DNA from: Candidatus Vesicomyosocius sp. SY067_SCS001
Lineage (GTDB): Bacteria; Pseudomonadota; Gammaproteobacteria; PS1; Pseudothioglobaceae
Assembly (NCBI RefSeq): GCF_014706615.1
Contig: NZ_CP054877.1
Coordinates: forward strand, 968,765-1,032,764
Direction: 5' to 3'
DNA length: 64,000 nt
A program made the translations under genes and the position numbers. The notes below the pieces were generated by a model, which was given only the letters and a program-made list of their open reading frames with translations, ran no database searches and was not told the DNA's origin. This document shows, piece after piece, positions 1-10,861 of the stretch. Numbering within the stretch: the stretch's first letter is position 1; every line of letters starts with the position of its first letter.

Positions 1-2
1 AA

Positions 3-2135
3 ACCAATTCTTTAGACAATTTTGGTCAATACTATTGGCGTAGTGGTGGAGAAAAACACATGTGGGATCCACAAACAATTTCTAACTTACAAAATGCGGC
101 ACGCAATAATAACAAATCAGCTTATTTGGCATTTTCTAAACATGCCAATGAACAAGGCACACGAAACTCAACGTTACGTGGGCTTATGTCTTTCAAGAAA
201 GGAAATCCAATTTCCATTGACAACGTTGAAAATATTAAAGAAATTGTTAAACGATTTGCTACAGGTGCTATGAGCTTTGGTTCTATTTCATCAGAATCAC
301 ACGAATCACTAGCTATTGCTATGAACCGTTTAGGTGGAAAATCAAACACAGGTGAGGGTGGCGAAGACAAAAAACGCTGGACGCCAGATATTAATGGTGA
401 CTCACGCCGTAGCGCCATTAAACAAGTAGCCTCTGGTCGTTTTGGTGTAACCATTGACTATCTTAACAATGCAGATGAGATTCAAATTAAAATCTCACAA
501 GGTGCAAAACCTGGCGAAGGCGGTGAATTACCTGGTGCTAAAGTAGATGAAAATATCGCTTCAATACGCCATTCTACACCGGGTGTAGGGCTTATTTCCC
601 CACCACCTCATCATGACATATATTCAATTGAAGATTTATCGCAACTTATTTTTGATTTAAAACACTCCAATCCATCAGCACGCATTAGTGTGAAATTAGT
701 CGCAGAGATAGGTGTGGGAACGATTGCTGCAGGTGTTGTTAAAGCAAAATCGGACCATATTGTTATCGCCGGTCATGACGGCGGGACAGGTGCTTCTCCA
801 CTAACCTCAATCAAACATGCAGGTTTGCCTTGGGAGTTGGGCTTAGCTGAAACTCATCAAACATTAGTAATGAATGGATTACGTTCACGAATAGTTATTC
901 AAATAGACGGACAATTAAAAACAGGTAGAGATGTTGCTATTGGCATTCTTTTAGGTGCTGAAGAATTTGGATTTTCAACTGCACCCCTAATCACATTAGG
1001 ATGTATTATGATGCGTAAATGTCATCTAAATACTTGTCCAGTTGGTATTGCTACACAAGATACAGAATTACGTAAAAAATTTACAGGCAAGCCTGAACAC
1101 GTTGTTAACTACCTATTTATGGTAGCTCAAGAATTACGTTTAATAATGGCAGAACTTGGTTTCAAAACTATTAATGAGATGATTGGTCGTGTTGATATGT
1201 TACAAATGAATCAAATACTTAACAATTGGAAACAAGGAACTATTAACTTAGATGCATTATTAACACCAGCCAAAAAACCTAATAAACACACAGATACTTA
1301 TCAAACTGTTACCCAAGACCATCAATTAGATCAACAAATTGACAATAAACTAATTACAAAATCAAAATTAGCTGTTAAAAATACCGAAAAGATTCATATC
1401 AATTCTATTATCACTAACGTTGATCGTGCCGTAGGCACAATGTTGTCCTCATATATTGTTAAAACAAGAGGGGCTAATAACTTACAAGACAACACTATTC
1501 ATATTAGTTTTAAAGGCTCAGCAGGACAATCTCTTGGTGCATTCCTAGCAAAGGGCGTTACTTTAGAAGTTGAAGGGGATGCTAATGATTATGTTGGAAA
1601 AGGAATTTCAGGAGGTTGTATTATTGTTTACCCACCTAAGAATTCAACCTTTCACGCTGAAAATGAAATTATTGCTGGCAACGTTTGTGGTTATGGTGCA
1701 ACTGCTGGTGAAATATATTTATCGGGCTGTGTATCTGAACGCTTCTGCGTACGTAATTCAGGAGCTATCGCTGTAGTAGAAGGAATTGGTGACCATGGTT
1801 GTGAATATATGACTGGTGGTCGAGCTATTATTCTAGGTGAAGTTGGTCGTAATTTTGGCGCTGGCATGAGTGGTGGTATTGCTTATATTTATAACCCACA
1901 TCATACATTTGAATCTATGGCCAATCTAATCATGATTGACCTTGACCCCATGGATAATGAAACACAAATAGAATTGAAGCAATACATCAATAATCACGCT
2001 AAATATACTGAATCAAAAATAGCTATACATATTCTTGACAACTGGCACAGTGAAATCAAACATTTTATTAAAATCATGCCAAAAGATTTCAAACGTGTTT
2101 TATCCAAAAAAATTACATCAAACCAAATAACATAA
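3..2135 (+). CDS. gltB: Glutamate synthase large subunit, C-terminal half (partial at left edge)
   Basis: The reading frame is open to the left edge of the window; the in-frame ATG at 60 is internal, because conserved GltB sequence ([17 protein letters not shown]) runs across it. About 710 residues are visible of a family length near 1,480. They cover the end of the central region, the FMN-binding synthase domain and the C-terminal GXGXG beta-helix domain. The three cysteines of the [3Fe-4S] cluster are seen in [17 protein letters not shown] (codons at 1002, 1020 and 1035). GltB makes glutamate from glutamine and 2-oxoglutarate in the cytoplasm, using electrons passed by GltD. No gltD follows; the next gene (folA) converges on it, so the small subunit must be encoded elsewhere. 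Confidence 0.97.
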   Translation, partial: TNSLDNFGQYYWRSGGEKHMWDPQTISNLQNAARNNNKSAYLAFSKHANEQGTRNSTLRGLMSFKKGNPISIDNVENIKEIVKRFATGAMSFGSISSESHESLAIAMNRLGGKSNTGEGGEDKKRWTPDINGDSRRSAIKQVASGRFGVTIDYLNNADEIQIKISQGAKPGEGGELPGAKVDENIASIRHSTPGVGLISPPPHHDIYSIEDLSQLIFDLKHSNPSARISVKLVAEIGVGTIAAGVVKAKSDHIVIAGHDGGTGASPLTSIKHAGLPWELGLAETHQTLVMNGLRSRIVIQIDGQLKTGRDVAIGILLGAEEFGFSTAPLITLGCIMMRKCHLNTCPVGIATQDTELRKKFTGKPEHVVNYLFMVAQELRLIMAELGFKTINEMIGRVDMLQMNQILNNWKQGTINLDALLTPAKKPNKHTDTYQTVTQDHQLDQQIDNKLITKSKLAVKNTEKIHINSIITNVDRAVGTMLSSYIVKTRGANNLQDNTIHISFKGSAGQSLGAFLAKGVTLEVEGDANDYVGKGISGGCIIVYPPKNSTFHAENEIIAGNVCGYGATAGEIYLSGCVSERFCVRNSGAIAVVEGIGDHGCEYMTGGRAIILGEVGRNFGAGMSGGIAYIYNPHHTFESMANLIMIDLDPMDNETQIELKQYINNHAKYTESKIAIHILDNWHSEIKHFIKIMPKDFKRVLSKKITSNQIT

Positions 2136-2267
2136 CACTACAAATTGAAAGTGAATAAAGTCTAAATACACTTATTAAATAACAAGATTAACACTGAATA
2201 TTCACCAAACAAGAGCAAGAACTAAAATTACATTATAAACCATAATGACAAGATCACTTTGTAACTA

Positions 2268-2759
2268 TTAGTACCTATTTCTTTGTAGAACAACAAAATT
2301 ATAGGTATAAAAATTTTTCTCATCAGGTTGATGAGATTCACGACTAAGTTCGATAAATTTAGTACGGTCAAATTCTGGAAAGTACGCATCGCCATCAAAC
2401 TTACCTTTAACTTCAGTGATATACAATCTATCAACTTTATCTATTATTTGGTCGTAAAAAGATGAACCGCCCACAATCATCAGTTCGTTATCATTATTAG
2501 CTAAACTTAATGCTACATCAATACTACTAACAACCTCACAATTATCAGCTTTAAATTTAGTATTTTGACTCACAATAATATTACGACGATTAGGTAATGA
2601 CATACCAATAGATTCATAAGTCTTACGCCCCATCAAAATTGTTTTCCCTATTGTTGTCTTTTTAAAATAGGCCAAATCAGCTGGTAAATACCAAGGCAAA
2701 GAATTATCTTTACCAATCAAATAATTGTCATCCATCGCAACAATAATAGATAATTTCAT
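2268..2759 (-). CDS. folA: Dihydrofolate reductase
   Basis: The 163-residue protein from the ATG at 2759 begins MKLSIIVAMDDNYLIGKDNS and continues with the W-x-LPADL substrate-binding segment, and has MGRKTYESIG and IVGGSSFYDQ NADPH-binding segments, all typical of bacterial DHFR (about 160 residues). It reduces dihydrofolate to tetrahydrofolate with NADPH. An in-frame start at 2789 would add ten residues not found in the family, so the internal ATG is preferred. It converges with gltB on the left and diverges from the maf gene on the right, with 55 bases between the two starts; that short gap must hold both promoters. Confidence 0.96.
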   Translation of the reverse strand: MKLSIIVAMDDNYLIGKDNSLPWYLPADLAYFKKTTIGKTILMGRKTYESIGMSLPNRRNIIVSQNTKFKADNCEVVSSIDVALSLANNDNELMIVGGSSFYDQIIDKVDRLYITEVKGKFDGDAYFPEFDRTKFIELSRESHQPDEKNFYTYNFVVLQRNRY

Positions 2760-2814
2760 AGAAAAGGTTTCGAATAAAGTAAAATACATTGTATTTTACA
2801 AACTATCAATCATA

Positions 2815-3420
2815 ATGATCTCATTAATTCTAGCCTCAAATTCACCTTTTAGAAAAACATTGCTTGCCAAACTAGGTTTAGCCTTCGATATACATCCGCC
2901 AAAAATTGATGAATCAAGAAAAAAGGGTGAAACACCTGAGAAATTAGTTTACCGTCTAGCTCAGGAAAAAGCCAGAGAAATAGGAAAAACACACAGTGGT
3001 TTAATAATTGCTTCTGACCAAGTAGCGACAATTAATAATGGATTTAATACTGATGATAACATACTAACCAAACCAAAAAACCATGAGGAAGCCATTAAAC
3101 AACTACAACAAAATTCTTGTAACACAGTAAATTTTCTTACAAGTTTATCACTTTTAAATACAAAAACCGACAATATACAAACTAAAGTTGAAATATTTAA
3201 GGTAATTTTTAAAAAATTAAATATTGATCAAATTAACCATTACCTTAAAAAAGAAACTCCTTATAACTGCGCAGGTAGTTTTAAATCTGAAAGCCTAGGT
3301 ATTGGCTTATTTAAATGCATGATTGGCAATGATCCAAATAGTTTAATTGGTTTACCGCTCATTCAACTCATTACAATGCTAGAAAATGAAGGTATTGATA
3401 TTCTAACTGACAATATTTAA
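2815..3420 (+). CDS. yceF: Maf-like nucleoside triphosphate pyrophosphatase (YceF type)
   Basis: The 201-residue protein starts MISLILASNSPFRKTLLAKL, the Maf signature (LASxSPxR near the N-terminus), and has the IIASDQVA segment carrying the catalytic aspartate and the CAGSFKSE and DPNSLIGLPL segments that match the YceF branch rather than YhdE. YceF enzymes hydrolyse modified nucleotides such as 7-methyl-GTP, which is family knowledge. I chose the ATG at 2815 because homology begins there; an upstream in-frame ATG at 2725 lies inside folA. mfd follows almost immediately, so the two are probably co-transcribed. Confidence 0.93.
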   Translation: MISLILASNSPFRKTLLAKLGLAFDIHPPKIDESRKKGETPEKLVYRLAQEKAREIGKTHSGLIIASDQVATINNGFNTDDNILTKPKNHEEAIKQLQQNSCNTVNFLTSLSLLNTKTDNIQTKVEIFKVIFKKLNIDQINHYLKKETPYNCAGSFKSESLGIGLFKCMIGNDPNSLIGLPLIQLITMLENEGIDILTDNI

Positions 3421-3425
3421 ATGTG

Positions 3426-6400
3426 ATGCCATATCTCTATTCCAACAAAGTTAAATGCTTTGAATTAGGTCGAAAAATGTATTGGGGTTCACTGTATGGT
3501 AGTGCAGATGCATTGGCATTAATTGAATTAGCCAACCAACAACAAGTCATTTTAGTAATTGCTAATGATATTGTACATTTTGATAATCTTTACAAATCTT
3601 TAAAGTTTTATAACACTGACTTAGAAATTTTAAAATTTGATAATTGGGAAGTTCTCGCCTATGATTACTTCTCACCTCATCCTGATATTACATCAAGTAG
3701 ATTAAAAACATTATCCAAACTTAAAAGTCTTAAACGTGGTATTGTTATCGCCACGTTAGAATCGTTATTTTCACACTTATGTCCACTAGAGTTTAGCGAA
3801 AAATATAGCTTAAATATTCGTATTAATGACAAAATTAATTCTGATACTTTTAGTAAAAAATTACTAAAAATTGGATACAAGAATGTAACCACAGTAATGG
3901 AGCATGGTGAGTTTAACATACGTAGTTCATTGATTGATCTATACCCGATGGGTACAAAAACAGCCTATCGAATTAATTTATTTGACCAAAAAGTAGAATC
4001 CATTCGCGCTTTTAGCACTTCAACTCAACGTTCTAAAACTAAAATACCTGAAATTATGCTATTGCCTGCTAGAGAGTTCGCGACAGATAATACCAGTATT
4101 GAATACTTTAAAACCAACTATAAAAAAACGTTTAATGATAATGGTTTTATTTATACTGAGGTTAGTGAAGGAAGATTACCAGGTGGTATTGAGTTCTATT
4201 TACCATTATTTTTTAACACAACAAATACCTTATTTGACTATCTAGCGGATAACACTATTATTGCCACGTCAAAAGAATTTTCAAGCTTAGTAGATAAAAC
4301 TTATAGCGAAATACGTAACCGATTTAAATATGCTAAAAAATCATTAGACAGGATACCACTTGATATTCAACGAGTTTTCCTATCCAAAGAATTGCTCTTT
4401 AGTGAAGTCAAAAAAAAATCACAACTCATGCTTAGCACATCTAAAATAGAAAATAAAAATCAGTATTTTAATTTTAACTCAAGTCTACCACCTCCAGTAC
4501 GCATTGAACTACAAACGAACAATCCGTTAAGTAAATTTTCAACATTTGTTAAAAGATTTACTAACAATCAAAACAAAAAAATATTAATTGTTTGTGAATC
4601 ACTCGATAGACAAAATATACTCAGTGATTTACTCATCAACCATAATCTTGATACTTATAACGTTAAAAGCTGGCATGAATTTACTACTAGTAGTAAATCT
4701 CTTAACATCATCCATGAGAACCTTGTACATGGTTTACTTATCCATAATATTGCTATTATTACTGAAGAAGATTTGTTTGGACAAGAAGTAGTTCAACAAC
4801 AAAGTCGTCATGCCAAACATAAAGATTTTGACGTGGCCATTAAAAGCTTAGTAGAGATTAAAATAGGCGATGCTATTGTGCATGAAAATTATGGAGTAGG
4901 TAGATATTTAGGGCTCAAAACCAAAATTTTTGATAGACAATCACAAGATTTTCTTGTCCTAAAATATGCTAATAACGCAAAATTAATGGTACCAATAATC
5001 TCATTTGATCTAATCTCTAGATATGCTGGACTTTCTCTAGAAAGTACACCATTACATAAACTAGGAACCAACCAATGGGCCAAGGCTAAGAAAAAAGCAA
5101 GTGAAGCTTTATTTGATGTAGCAGTTGAATTATTAAAAATTTCTGCCAAGCGAGCCTCCAAAACAGGCTTTTCTTTTCCTAAACCTAATGATGATTACTC
5201 TTCATTTGTTGCCAATTTTCCCTTTGAGGAAACTCAAGATCAGATAAAAACCATGAATGAAGTACTAGCAGATATGCAATCACAACAACCTATGGACAGA
5301 TTGGTATGTGGAGATGTTGGTTTTGGAAAAACTGAGATTGCCATGCGTGCAGCTTTTTTAGCAGTTAAAGCAGGTAAACAAGTTGCAATTTTAGTGCCAA
5401 CCACACTATTATCCAATCAACACTATCGATCTTTTATAGATCGTTTCACTAATGACCCTACAAAAATTGCAACATTATCAAGATTTCAAACCAGAAAAGA
5501 GCAAAAAATAATTATTGAACAACTAAAACAAGGAACTATTGATATCATTATCGGTACACACAAAATTATCCAAAATAATATTAAATACAAAAACCTTAGC
5601 TTAATTATTATTGATGAAGAACATCGCTTTGGAGTTAAACAAAAAGAAGCCTTGAAAAAACTACGAGGGCAGAGTGATATTCTAACCATGACTGCCACCC
5701 CTATTCCGCGTACATTAAATATGGCACTAGGTTCGTTAAGAGAATTATCCATTATTGCAACGCCACCCGCTAAGCGCAGTACTATCCAAACTTTTGTACA
5801 AGAATGGCATGACAATAATATCAAAGAGGCAATTACAAGAGAAATACACCGTGGTGGACAGGTTTTTGTACTACACAATGATATTAATTCAATTGACAAT
5901 ATGGCAGAAAATCTAAAACAAATTATACCAAAATTACAGATTCGTATCGCCCACGGAAAAATTCCAACACGTGAATTAGAACAAATTATGAGTGATTTTT
6001 ACCACGCACGTTTCCACATTCTAGTTTGCACCACGATTATTGAAACAGGAATTGATATTCCTAACGCCAATACCATCATTATCAATAATGCACAAAATTT
6101 TGGTCTAGCACAATTACATCAACTTAGAGGTCGTGTTGGTCGTTCTCACCATAGGGCTTATGCTTATTTAATTGTTAAATCTCATCAATCTTTATCTAAA
6201 ACAGCTAAAAATAGACTTGATGTAATTAAGTCTTTAACAAAACTTGGTTCTGGGTTTGTGTTGGCTAATCACGATCTTGAAATTCGTGGTGCAGGTGATT
6301 TACTCGGAGATAATCAATCTGGACAAATCAGAGAAATTGGTTTTAACCTTTACCATGATTTATTGAAACGCACCATTGATGCCATGCACTCTGGTAAAAA

Positions 6401-6860
6401 AATTAACCTTAATGATCCAATTAACCATGAAGTACAAATTGATTCTGGCTTACCATCAATTATTCCAGAAACTTATATTTTTGATGTTCATGAACGGCTT
6501 GTGCTTTATAAACGCATTGCTAATTGTCAAAACAACAATGAACTTAAAGCCTTGAAAATTGAGATGATTGATCGTTTTGGTCTATTGCCAGATTCAACTA
6601 AGAACTTACTTTACAATACCAAACTGAAACTCTTTTCACAAATAATTGGGATTAATAAAATAATCCTTTATGAAGATAAAGCTATCATTACCTTTAACAA
6701 AAAAAACACCATTGATCCTATAAAAATCACTAACCTTATCCAAAAACAATCAAAAAAATATCAGCTAAAAGATCAAAATCAATTAATTATCAAAGAACAA
6801 ATGCCCAAAAATATTAGACGAATCAAATTAATAGAATATTTATTAAAAATGTTAAATTAA
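3426..6860 (+). CDS. mfd: Transcription-repair coupling factor
   Basis: This 1,144-residue protein is close to the E. coli Mfd length (1,148). In order it shows the UvrB-like N-terminal module (DNWEVLAYDYFSPHPDITSSR), the RNA polymerase-interacting domain (GDAIVHENYGVGRYLG, about residue 480), a RecG-like helicase with Walker A GDVGFGKT (about residue 629) and DEEH box (about residue 731), and the C-terminal TRCF domain. Mfd pushes stalled RNA polymerase off lesions and recruits UvrA. A GTG lies one codon upstream at 3423; the ATG at 3426 is the more likely start. It lies just after the maf gene and its end almost touches the convergent PfkB gene. No key motif is missing. Confidence 0.98.
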   Translation: MPYLYSNKVKCFELGRKMYWGSLYGSADALALIELANQQQVILVIANDIVHFDNLYKSLKFYNTDLEILKFDNWEVLAYDYFSPHPDITSSRLKTLSKLKSLKRGIVIATLESLFSHLCPLEFSEKYSLNIRINDKINSDTFSKKLLKIGYKNVTTVMEHGEFNIRSSLIDLYPMGTKTAYRINLFDQKVESIRAFSTSTQRSKTKIPEIMLLPAREFATDNTSIEYFKTNYKKTFNDNGFIYTEVSEGRLPGGIEFYLPLFFNTTNTLFDYLADNTIIATSKEFSSLVDKTYSEIRNRFKYAKKSLDRIPLDIQRVFLSKELLFSEVKKKSQLMLSTSKIENKNQYFNFNSSLPPPVRIELQTNNPLSKFSTFVKRFTNNQNKKILIVCESLDRQNILSDLLINHNLDTYNVKSWHEFTTSSKSLNIIHENLVHGLLIHNIAIITEEDLFGQEVVQQQSRHAKHKDFDVAIKSLVEIKIGDAIVHENYGVGRYLGLKTKIFDRQSQDFLVLKYANNAKLMVPIISFDLISRYAGLSLESTPLHKLGTNQWAKAKKKASEALFDVAVELLKISAKRASKTGFSFPKPNDDYSSFVANFPFEETQDQIKTMNEVLADMQSQQPMDRLVCGDVGFGKTEIAMRAAFLAVKAGKQVAILVPTTLLSNQHYRSFIDRFTNDPTKIATLSRFQTRKEQKIIIEQLKQGTIDIIIGTHKIIQNNIKYKNLSLIIIDEEHRFGVKQKEALKKLRGQSDILTMTATPIPRTLNMALGSLRELSIIATPPAKRSTIQTFVQEWHDNNIKEAITREIHRGGQVFVLHNDINSIDNMAENLKQIIPKLQIRIAHGKIPTRELEQIMSDFYHARFHILVCTTIIETGIDIPNANTIIINNAQNFGLAQLHQLRGRVGRSHHRAYAYLIVKSHQSLSKTAKNRLDVIKSLTKLGSGFVLANHDLEIRGAGDLLGDNQSGQIREIGFNLYHDLLKRTIDAMHSGKKINLNDPINHEVQIDSGLPSIIPETYIFDVHERLVLYKRIANCQNNNELKALKIEMIDRFGLLPDSTKNLLYNTKLKLFSQIIGINKIILYEDKAIITFNKKNTIDPIKITNLIQKQSKKYQLKDQNQLIIKEQMPKNIRRIKLIEYLLKMLN

Positions 6861-6865
6861 TTTGA

Positions 6866-7804
6866 TTATAATAACTCTCCATAGTTATCTTGATAATATT
6901 TTTCAATATAACCCATATCAAATTGGTGATTTTGAGCGCCTAAATGTGTAACTTTAATAGCACCAAGTAAACCTGCCAGTTGTCCTATAGTTTTCCAATC
7001 CATATTATTCATTAAACCATATAAAAGTCCTGCACGATAAGCATCTCCACAACCTGTTGGATCTTGAGAAACATCTACTTTAACAGGAGTAATATTGATT
7101 ACTTTTCCTTCAGTATGAATCTCTGAACCTTGTATATCTTTAGTGATAAAGAGCGCCTTTACTTTTATAGCAATATTCTCCAAATTTAGTCCAGTTCTAT
7201 CTTGTAACATTTGTGATTCATAGCTATTCACTACCACATAACTAGATTGTTCAATAAAATTGATTAACTCTTCACCTGAAAACATTGGCATACCCTGACC
7301 TGGATCAAAAATAAATGGGATATTTAACTGCTTAAATTGTTCCGCATGTTCAATCATTCCAGTACGTCCATCAGGGGACACAATACCAATATCAACCATA
7401 CCAACATCAGATACCTTATTCTGGTGCGACTGATCCATCGCACCAGAATGAAAAATAGTAATTTGATTGTCGCTCATATCAGTGGTAATAAATGCCTGAC
7501 CTGTATATTGATCTTCGATAATTTTAATATATGCGGTATTCATATGACACTTTTTCATCCATGCTAAATAAGGTGTAAAGTCAGTGCCAACTGTTGCCAT
7601 TGGCACTGATTTAGCTCCTAATAAATGTAAGTTATAAGCAATATTACCAGCACAACCGCCAAACTCTTTACGCATAGTTGACACTAAAAATGATACATTT
7701 AGCATATGTACTCTATCTGGTAAAATATGGTTATTAAAATGATCATGAAACACCATGATACTATCAAAAGCATAAGAGCCACAAATTAATGCTATTTTTG
7801 TCAT
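6866..7804 (-). CDS. PfkB-family carbohydrate/nucleoside kinase
   Basis: The 312-residue protein carries the N-terminal GG pair (FGGCAGNIAYNLHLLG, residues 48-63) and the C-terminal PfkB signature DPTGCGDAYRAG (248-259) with catalytic Asp254, so it is an intact ribokinase/adenosine-kinase-type sugar or nucleoside kinase. The overall pattern resembles the adenosine kinase-like branch often found in sulfur-oxidising gammaproteobacteria, but the substrate cannot be fixed from sequence. It is the last gene of the hemE-trpA-accD-fkpB-ispH series, 67 bases after ispH. Confidence 0.88.
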   Translation of the reverse strand: MTKIALICGSYAFDSIMVFHDHFNNHILPDRVHMLNVSFLVSTMRKEFGGCAGNIAYNLHLLGAKSVPMATVGTDFTPYLAWMKKCHMNTAYIKIIEDQYTGQAFITTDMSDNQITIFHSGAMDQSHQNKVSDVGMVDIGIVSPDGRTGMIEHAEQFKQLNIPFIFDPGQGMPMFSGEELINFIEQSSYVVVNSYESQMLQDRTGLNLENIAIKVKALFITKDIQGSEIHTEGKVINITPVKVDVSQDPTGCGDAYRAGLLYGLMNNMDWKTIGQLAGLLGAIKVTHLGAQNHQFDMGYIEKYYQDNYGELL

Positions 7805-7871
7805 ATTATTTTTTTCTTTCTATTTTTAAAATATTCAATTAACTTGATATGTCTATGATAAATAAAAGTTA

Positions 7872-8798
7872 CTATCTTAATTCTTTTGGTACTGGAAAAT
7901 GAATATTTTCCTTTACGCCACTCACTTCAATAACTTTAGTTACACCCTTATCTCGTAAAAAATCAACAACTTCTTGAACTATAACTTCTGGCGCAGAAGC
8001 ACCTGCAGTTACGCCTATTGTATCAACACCTTTAAACCATAATTCATCAATATCATCAATACCATCAATTAGATAGGCAGGAATACCTATTTTTTCAGCA
8101 ATTTCTCTAAGACGATTTGAATTGGATGAATTACTAGAACCTAATATCAACAATATACTAGAAAATTGCATCAAAATTTTAACTGCATCTTGACGATTTT
8201 GCGTTGCATAACAAATATCATCTTTCTTAGGCATGTCAATAGTAGGAATTCTTAATTTTAAACAATCTATAATAAGTTGAGTATCATCAATTGAAAGTGT
8301 AGTTTGTGTTGTATAAGAAAATGACATATTTTTTGATAAATTTAAACGCTCGACATCTTCAATTGTTTCCACTAATTGAATACAATTATTCTCACTAGAT
8401 TGCCCTAACGTACCCTCAACCTCTGGATGACCTTTATGACCAATTAAAATCACCTGATAATTTTGTTTTTGTTTTCTAGCAACTTCTTTATGCACCTTAG
8501 TAACCAAAGGACAGGTAGCATCATAAATAATTGCGCCTATATTTTGTGCTTGCCTACGTACTGCAATTGATACACCATGTGCACTAAAAATAACTACTTG
8601 ATTATTAGGCACATCAGCAATATTCTCAACAAAAACAGCACCTTTATTCTTTAGCCCATCAACTACAAATTTATTATGTACCACCTCATGACGAACATAT
8701 ACTGGTGCGCCATGCAACTTTAACGCACACTCCACAATTTCAATTGCACGGTCAACACCAGCACAGAATCCACGTGGATTTGCCAATAAAACTTTCAT
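7872..8798 (-). CDS. ispH: 4-hydroxy-3-methylbut-2-enyl diphosphate reductase
   Basis: The 308-residue protein is the last enzyme of the MEP isoprenoid pathway, reducing HMBPP to IPP and DMAPP with a [4Fe-4S] cluster. The three cluster cysteines are Cys12 (GFCAGVDRA), Cys96 (TCPLVTKVH) and Cys196 (CYATQNRQ), and the substrate histidines His41, His74 and His124 are present. The start overlaps the stop of the upstream FKBP gene by four bases, a coupling seen in many gammaproteobacteria (fkpB-ispH). Confidence 0.98.
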   Translation of the reverse strand: MKVLLANPRGFCAGVDRAIEIVECALKLHGAPVYVRHEVVHNKFVVDGLKNKGAVFVENIADVPNNQVVIFSAHGVSIAVRRQAQNIGAIIYDATCPLVTKVHKEVARKQKQNYQVILIGHKGHPEVEGTLGQSSENNCIQLVETIEDVERLNLSKNMSFSYTTQTTLSIDDTQLIIDCLKLRIPTIDMPKKDDICYATQNRQDAVKILMQFSSILLILGSSNSSNSNRLREIAEKIGIPAYLIDGIDDIDELWFKGVDTIGVTAGASAPEVIVQEVVDFLRDKGVTKVIEVSGVKENIHFPVPKELR

Positions 8799-9202
8799 TG
8801 TTTTTGAAGTATTTTTACCTGAAAGGAGACATCATTACCAGCCAGTGGATGATTAAAATTAACGGTAATATCATCATTCTTAATTTTATCAATACAGCCT
8901 ACATAAGAATCTCCTATAGGAGTTTTGAATTCAATAACAGAATCTAACTCAATCATCATAGTTTGTGGGAAATCTAAACGTTTCATAGTCTGAAAGGCCT
9001 CTTCTAGTTCATTACCAAATGCTTCTGATGCACTTAAAAGGAAAGTTTGCAGTTTTCCAACTTGAGCGTTAATAACACATAACTCTAAGCAAAAATCTAA
9101 CTGACCATCACCCAGTTCAAATTCAAGTGGATCATCCCAAGACTCATCAATCAAAGTACCATTTGCATGACTAAATTTATAAAAGATTTTGTATTTAGTC
9201 AT
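8795..9202 (-). CDS. fkpB: FKBP-type peptidyl-prolyl cis-trans isomerase (SlpA/FkpB type)
   Basis: The 135-residue protein begins with an FKBP core ([20 protein letters not shown], then [10 protein letters not shown]) and has the inserted IF domain characteristic of SlyD/SlpA-like enzymes; the C-terminal metal-binding tail of SlyD is absent, so it is the SlpA/FkpB type. It would catalyse proline isomerisation and act as a folding helper in the cytoplasm. It overlaps ispH by 4 bases and accD by 8 bases, so translation is probably coupled through the three genes. Confidence 0.92.
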   Translation of the reverse strand: MTKYKIFYKFSHANGTLIDESWDDPLEFELGDGQLDFCLELCVINAQVGKLQTFLLSASEAFGNELEEAFQTMKRLDFPQTMMIELDSVIEFKTPIGDSYVGCIDKIKNDDITVNFNHPLAGNDVSFQVKILQKQ

Positions 9203-10043
9203 TATTAAACGTCATAGCGCTTAATATTCTATGTACTTGAGTACGTAACTCAGAACGATGCACAATCATGTCAATCGCACCTTTGTCTAACAAAAATTCA
9301 CTACGCTGAAAACCTTCTGGCAATGCTTCACGTACTGTTTGTTTAACCACTCTAGGGCCAGCAAACCCAATCAATGCACTTGGTTCAGCAATATTAATAT
9401 CTCCCAGCATAGCAAAACTAGCAGAAACACCACCCATAGTTGGATCAGTCAAAATCGAAATAAAAGGTACTTTTATATCACTTAGTAATTTAATTATTAA
9501 AGCTGTTTTACTCATCTGCATTAACGAAAAAAGACCTTCCTGCATACGCGCACCACCTGAGGCTGAAAAACAAATCAGTGGTATATTAGTTTTAATGCTT
9601 ATTTTTGCAGCGCGAACAAACTTTTCACCGACAACAGAGCCCATAGAACCACCCATAAACTTAAATTCAAAAGCTACAACCACAACCTTTATACCGTTGA
9701 GTGTTCCTATTTTAACTACAAGCGCATCTTTTTCATGGGTAATCCTTTGCGCTTGTAAATAACGGTCTTTATATTTTTTTTGATCTTTAAACTTTAGAGG
9801 ATCAACTGCACTCAAATTAGCAGCAACTTCTTCCTGTCCTTTCTTGTCTAAAAATCCATCAATACGAGCCCTAGCAGTAAGACGAATATGATAATCACAC
9901 TTAGGGCAAACATAATTCAATGTTTTTAACTCTTCTGAATAAAGCGTGGTTTCACACTTAGGGCACTTACTCCACAAACCTTTGGGAATATCTTTTTTCA
10001 CTACACTAGTAATAGAAGGTAAAATTTTTTCCAACCAACTCAT
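9195..10043 (-). CDS. accD: Acetyl-CoA carboxylase carboxyltransferase subunit beta
   Basis: The 282-residue protein has the N-terminal C4 zinc ribbon (Cys27, Cys30, Cys46, Cys49) and the carboxyltransferase core with [10 protein letters not shown] and [12 protein letters not shown]. With AccA (not in this window) it transfers carboxyl from biotin to acetyl-CoA, the committed step of fatty acid synthesis; AccB and AccC are encoded at 45.4-47.2 kb. It lies between trpA and fkpB; trpA-accD adjacency is common in gammaproteobacteria. Confidence 0.98.
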   Translation of the reverse strand: MSWLEKILPSITSVVKKDIPKGLWSKCPKCETTLYSEELKTLNYVCPKCDYHIRLTARARIDGFLDKKGQEEVAANLSAVDPLKFKDQKKYKDRYLQAQRITHEKDALVVKIGTLNGIKVVVVAFEFKFMGGSMGSVVGEKFVRAAKISIKTNIPLICFSASGGARMQEGLFSLMQMSKTALIIKLLSDIKVPFISILTDPTMGGVSASFAMLGDINIAEPSALIGFAGPRVVKQTVREALPEGFQRSEFLLDKGAIDMIVHRSELRTQVHRILSAMTFNND

Positions 10044-10062
10044 ACTCTTTTCCTTATTTTAA

Positions 10063-10860
10063 CTATTTAATTATGGTAGAAATCTCATTTGCCAAATACC
10101 CAACACTTGTTAACATTTTAGTTCTATCATTCGCATATCTCTCAACCAATACAACTAATGACGAACCTACAATAACTGCATCAGCATATTCAGCCACCAT
10201 CTTTGCACTTATTGCATCTTTAATACCAAATCCTACTCCAATAGGCAGATCAATTGCTTGACGAATTCTTAAAATATATGTTTTAACCAGATTAATATCC
10301 AAATATTCTGCACCCGTTACACCCTTAAGGGAAACAAAATAAATAAAGCCTGAGGCAATAGTAGCTAAAAATACCAAACGCTCATCCATTGTCGTTGGCG
10401 CAACCAAAAATATAAAATTAATTCCAACACCATCCAAGATTTGCTTTAAGCCATAGGCTTCTTCTGGTGGCATATCCACCACCAATACACCATCAACACC
10501 ACTTTCACTAGCAGCATTGGCAAAAGATTGATAACCAAAAACTTCAATCGGATTTAAATAACCCATCAACACGATGGCTGTTGTATCATTGATTTGTCTA
10601 AATTTCTTAACCACAGTAAATACATCAAATAAACTAACGCCATCCTTTACCGCCCGCTCATATGACCTAGAAATAACAGGACCATCAGCCATCGGATCTG
10701 AAAATGGCACACCAAGTTCAATCACATCTGCACCATTTTTAACTAACACCTGCATCAACTCAAAGGTATTATCAAGTCCACTATCACCTGCAGTAATGAA
10801 TGGGATAAATACCTTATGATTTTTAGATGAATTAAGAAATACTCTACTAAGACGCGACAT
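10063..10860 (-). CDS. trpA: Tryptophan synthase alpha subunit
   Basis: The 265-residue protein from the ATG at 10860 begins MSRLSRVFLN and has catalytic Glu48 (DVIELGVPFSDP) and Asp59 (MADGPVISRS), equivalent to E. coli Glu49 and Asp60. It cleaves indole-3-glycerol phosphate to indole and passes it to TrpB. A start 13 codons upstream would run back into hemE; the chosen start leaves a single base after the hemE stop. trpB is not adjacent but lies with trpF at 17.7-19.5 kb, so the trp genes are split over at least two operons. Confidence 0.97.
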   Translation of the reverse strand: MSRLSRVFLNSSKNHKVFIPFITAGDSGLDNTFELMQVLVKNGADVIELGVPFSDPMADGPVISRSYERAVKDGVSLFDVFTVVKKFRQINDTTAIVLMGYLNPIEVFGYQSFANAASESGVDGVLVVDMPPEEAYGLKQILDGVGINFIFLVAPTTMDERLVFLATIASGFIYFVSLKGVTGAEYLDINLVKTYILRIRQAIDLPIGVGFGIKDAISAKMVAEYADAVIVGSSLVVLVERYANDRTKMLTSVGYLANEISTIIK

Positions 10861-10861
10861 A

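Noticed and set aside
2725..2814. Longer start for the Maf protein
   Set aside because: The extra 30 codons lie antisense in folA and have no family homology.
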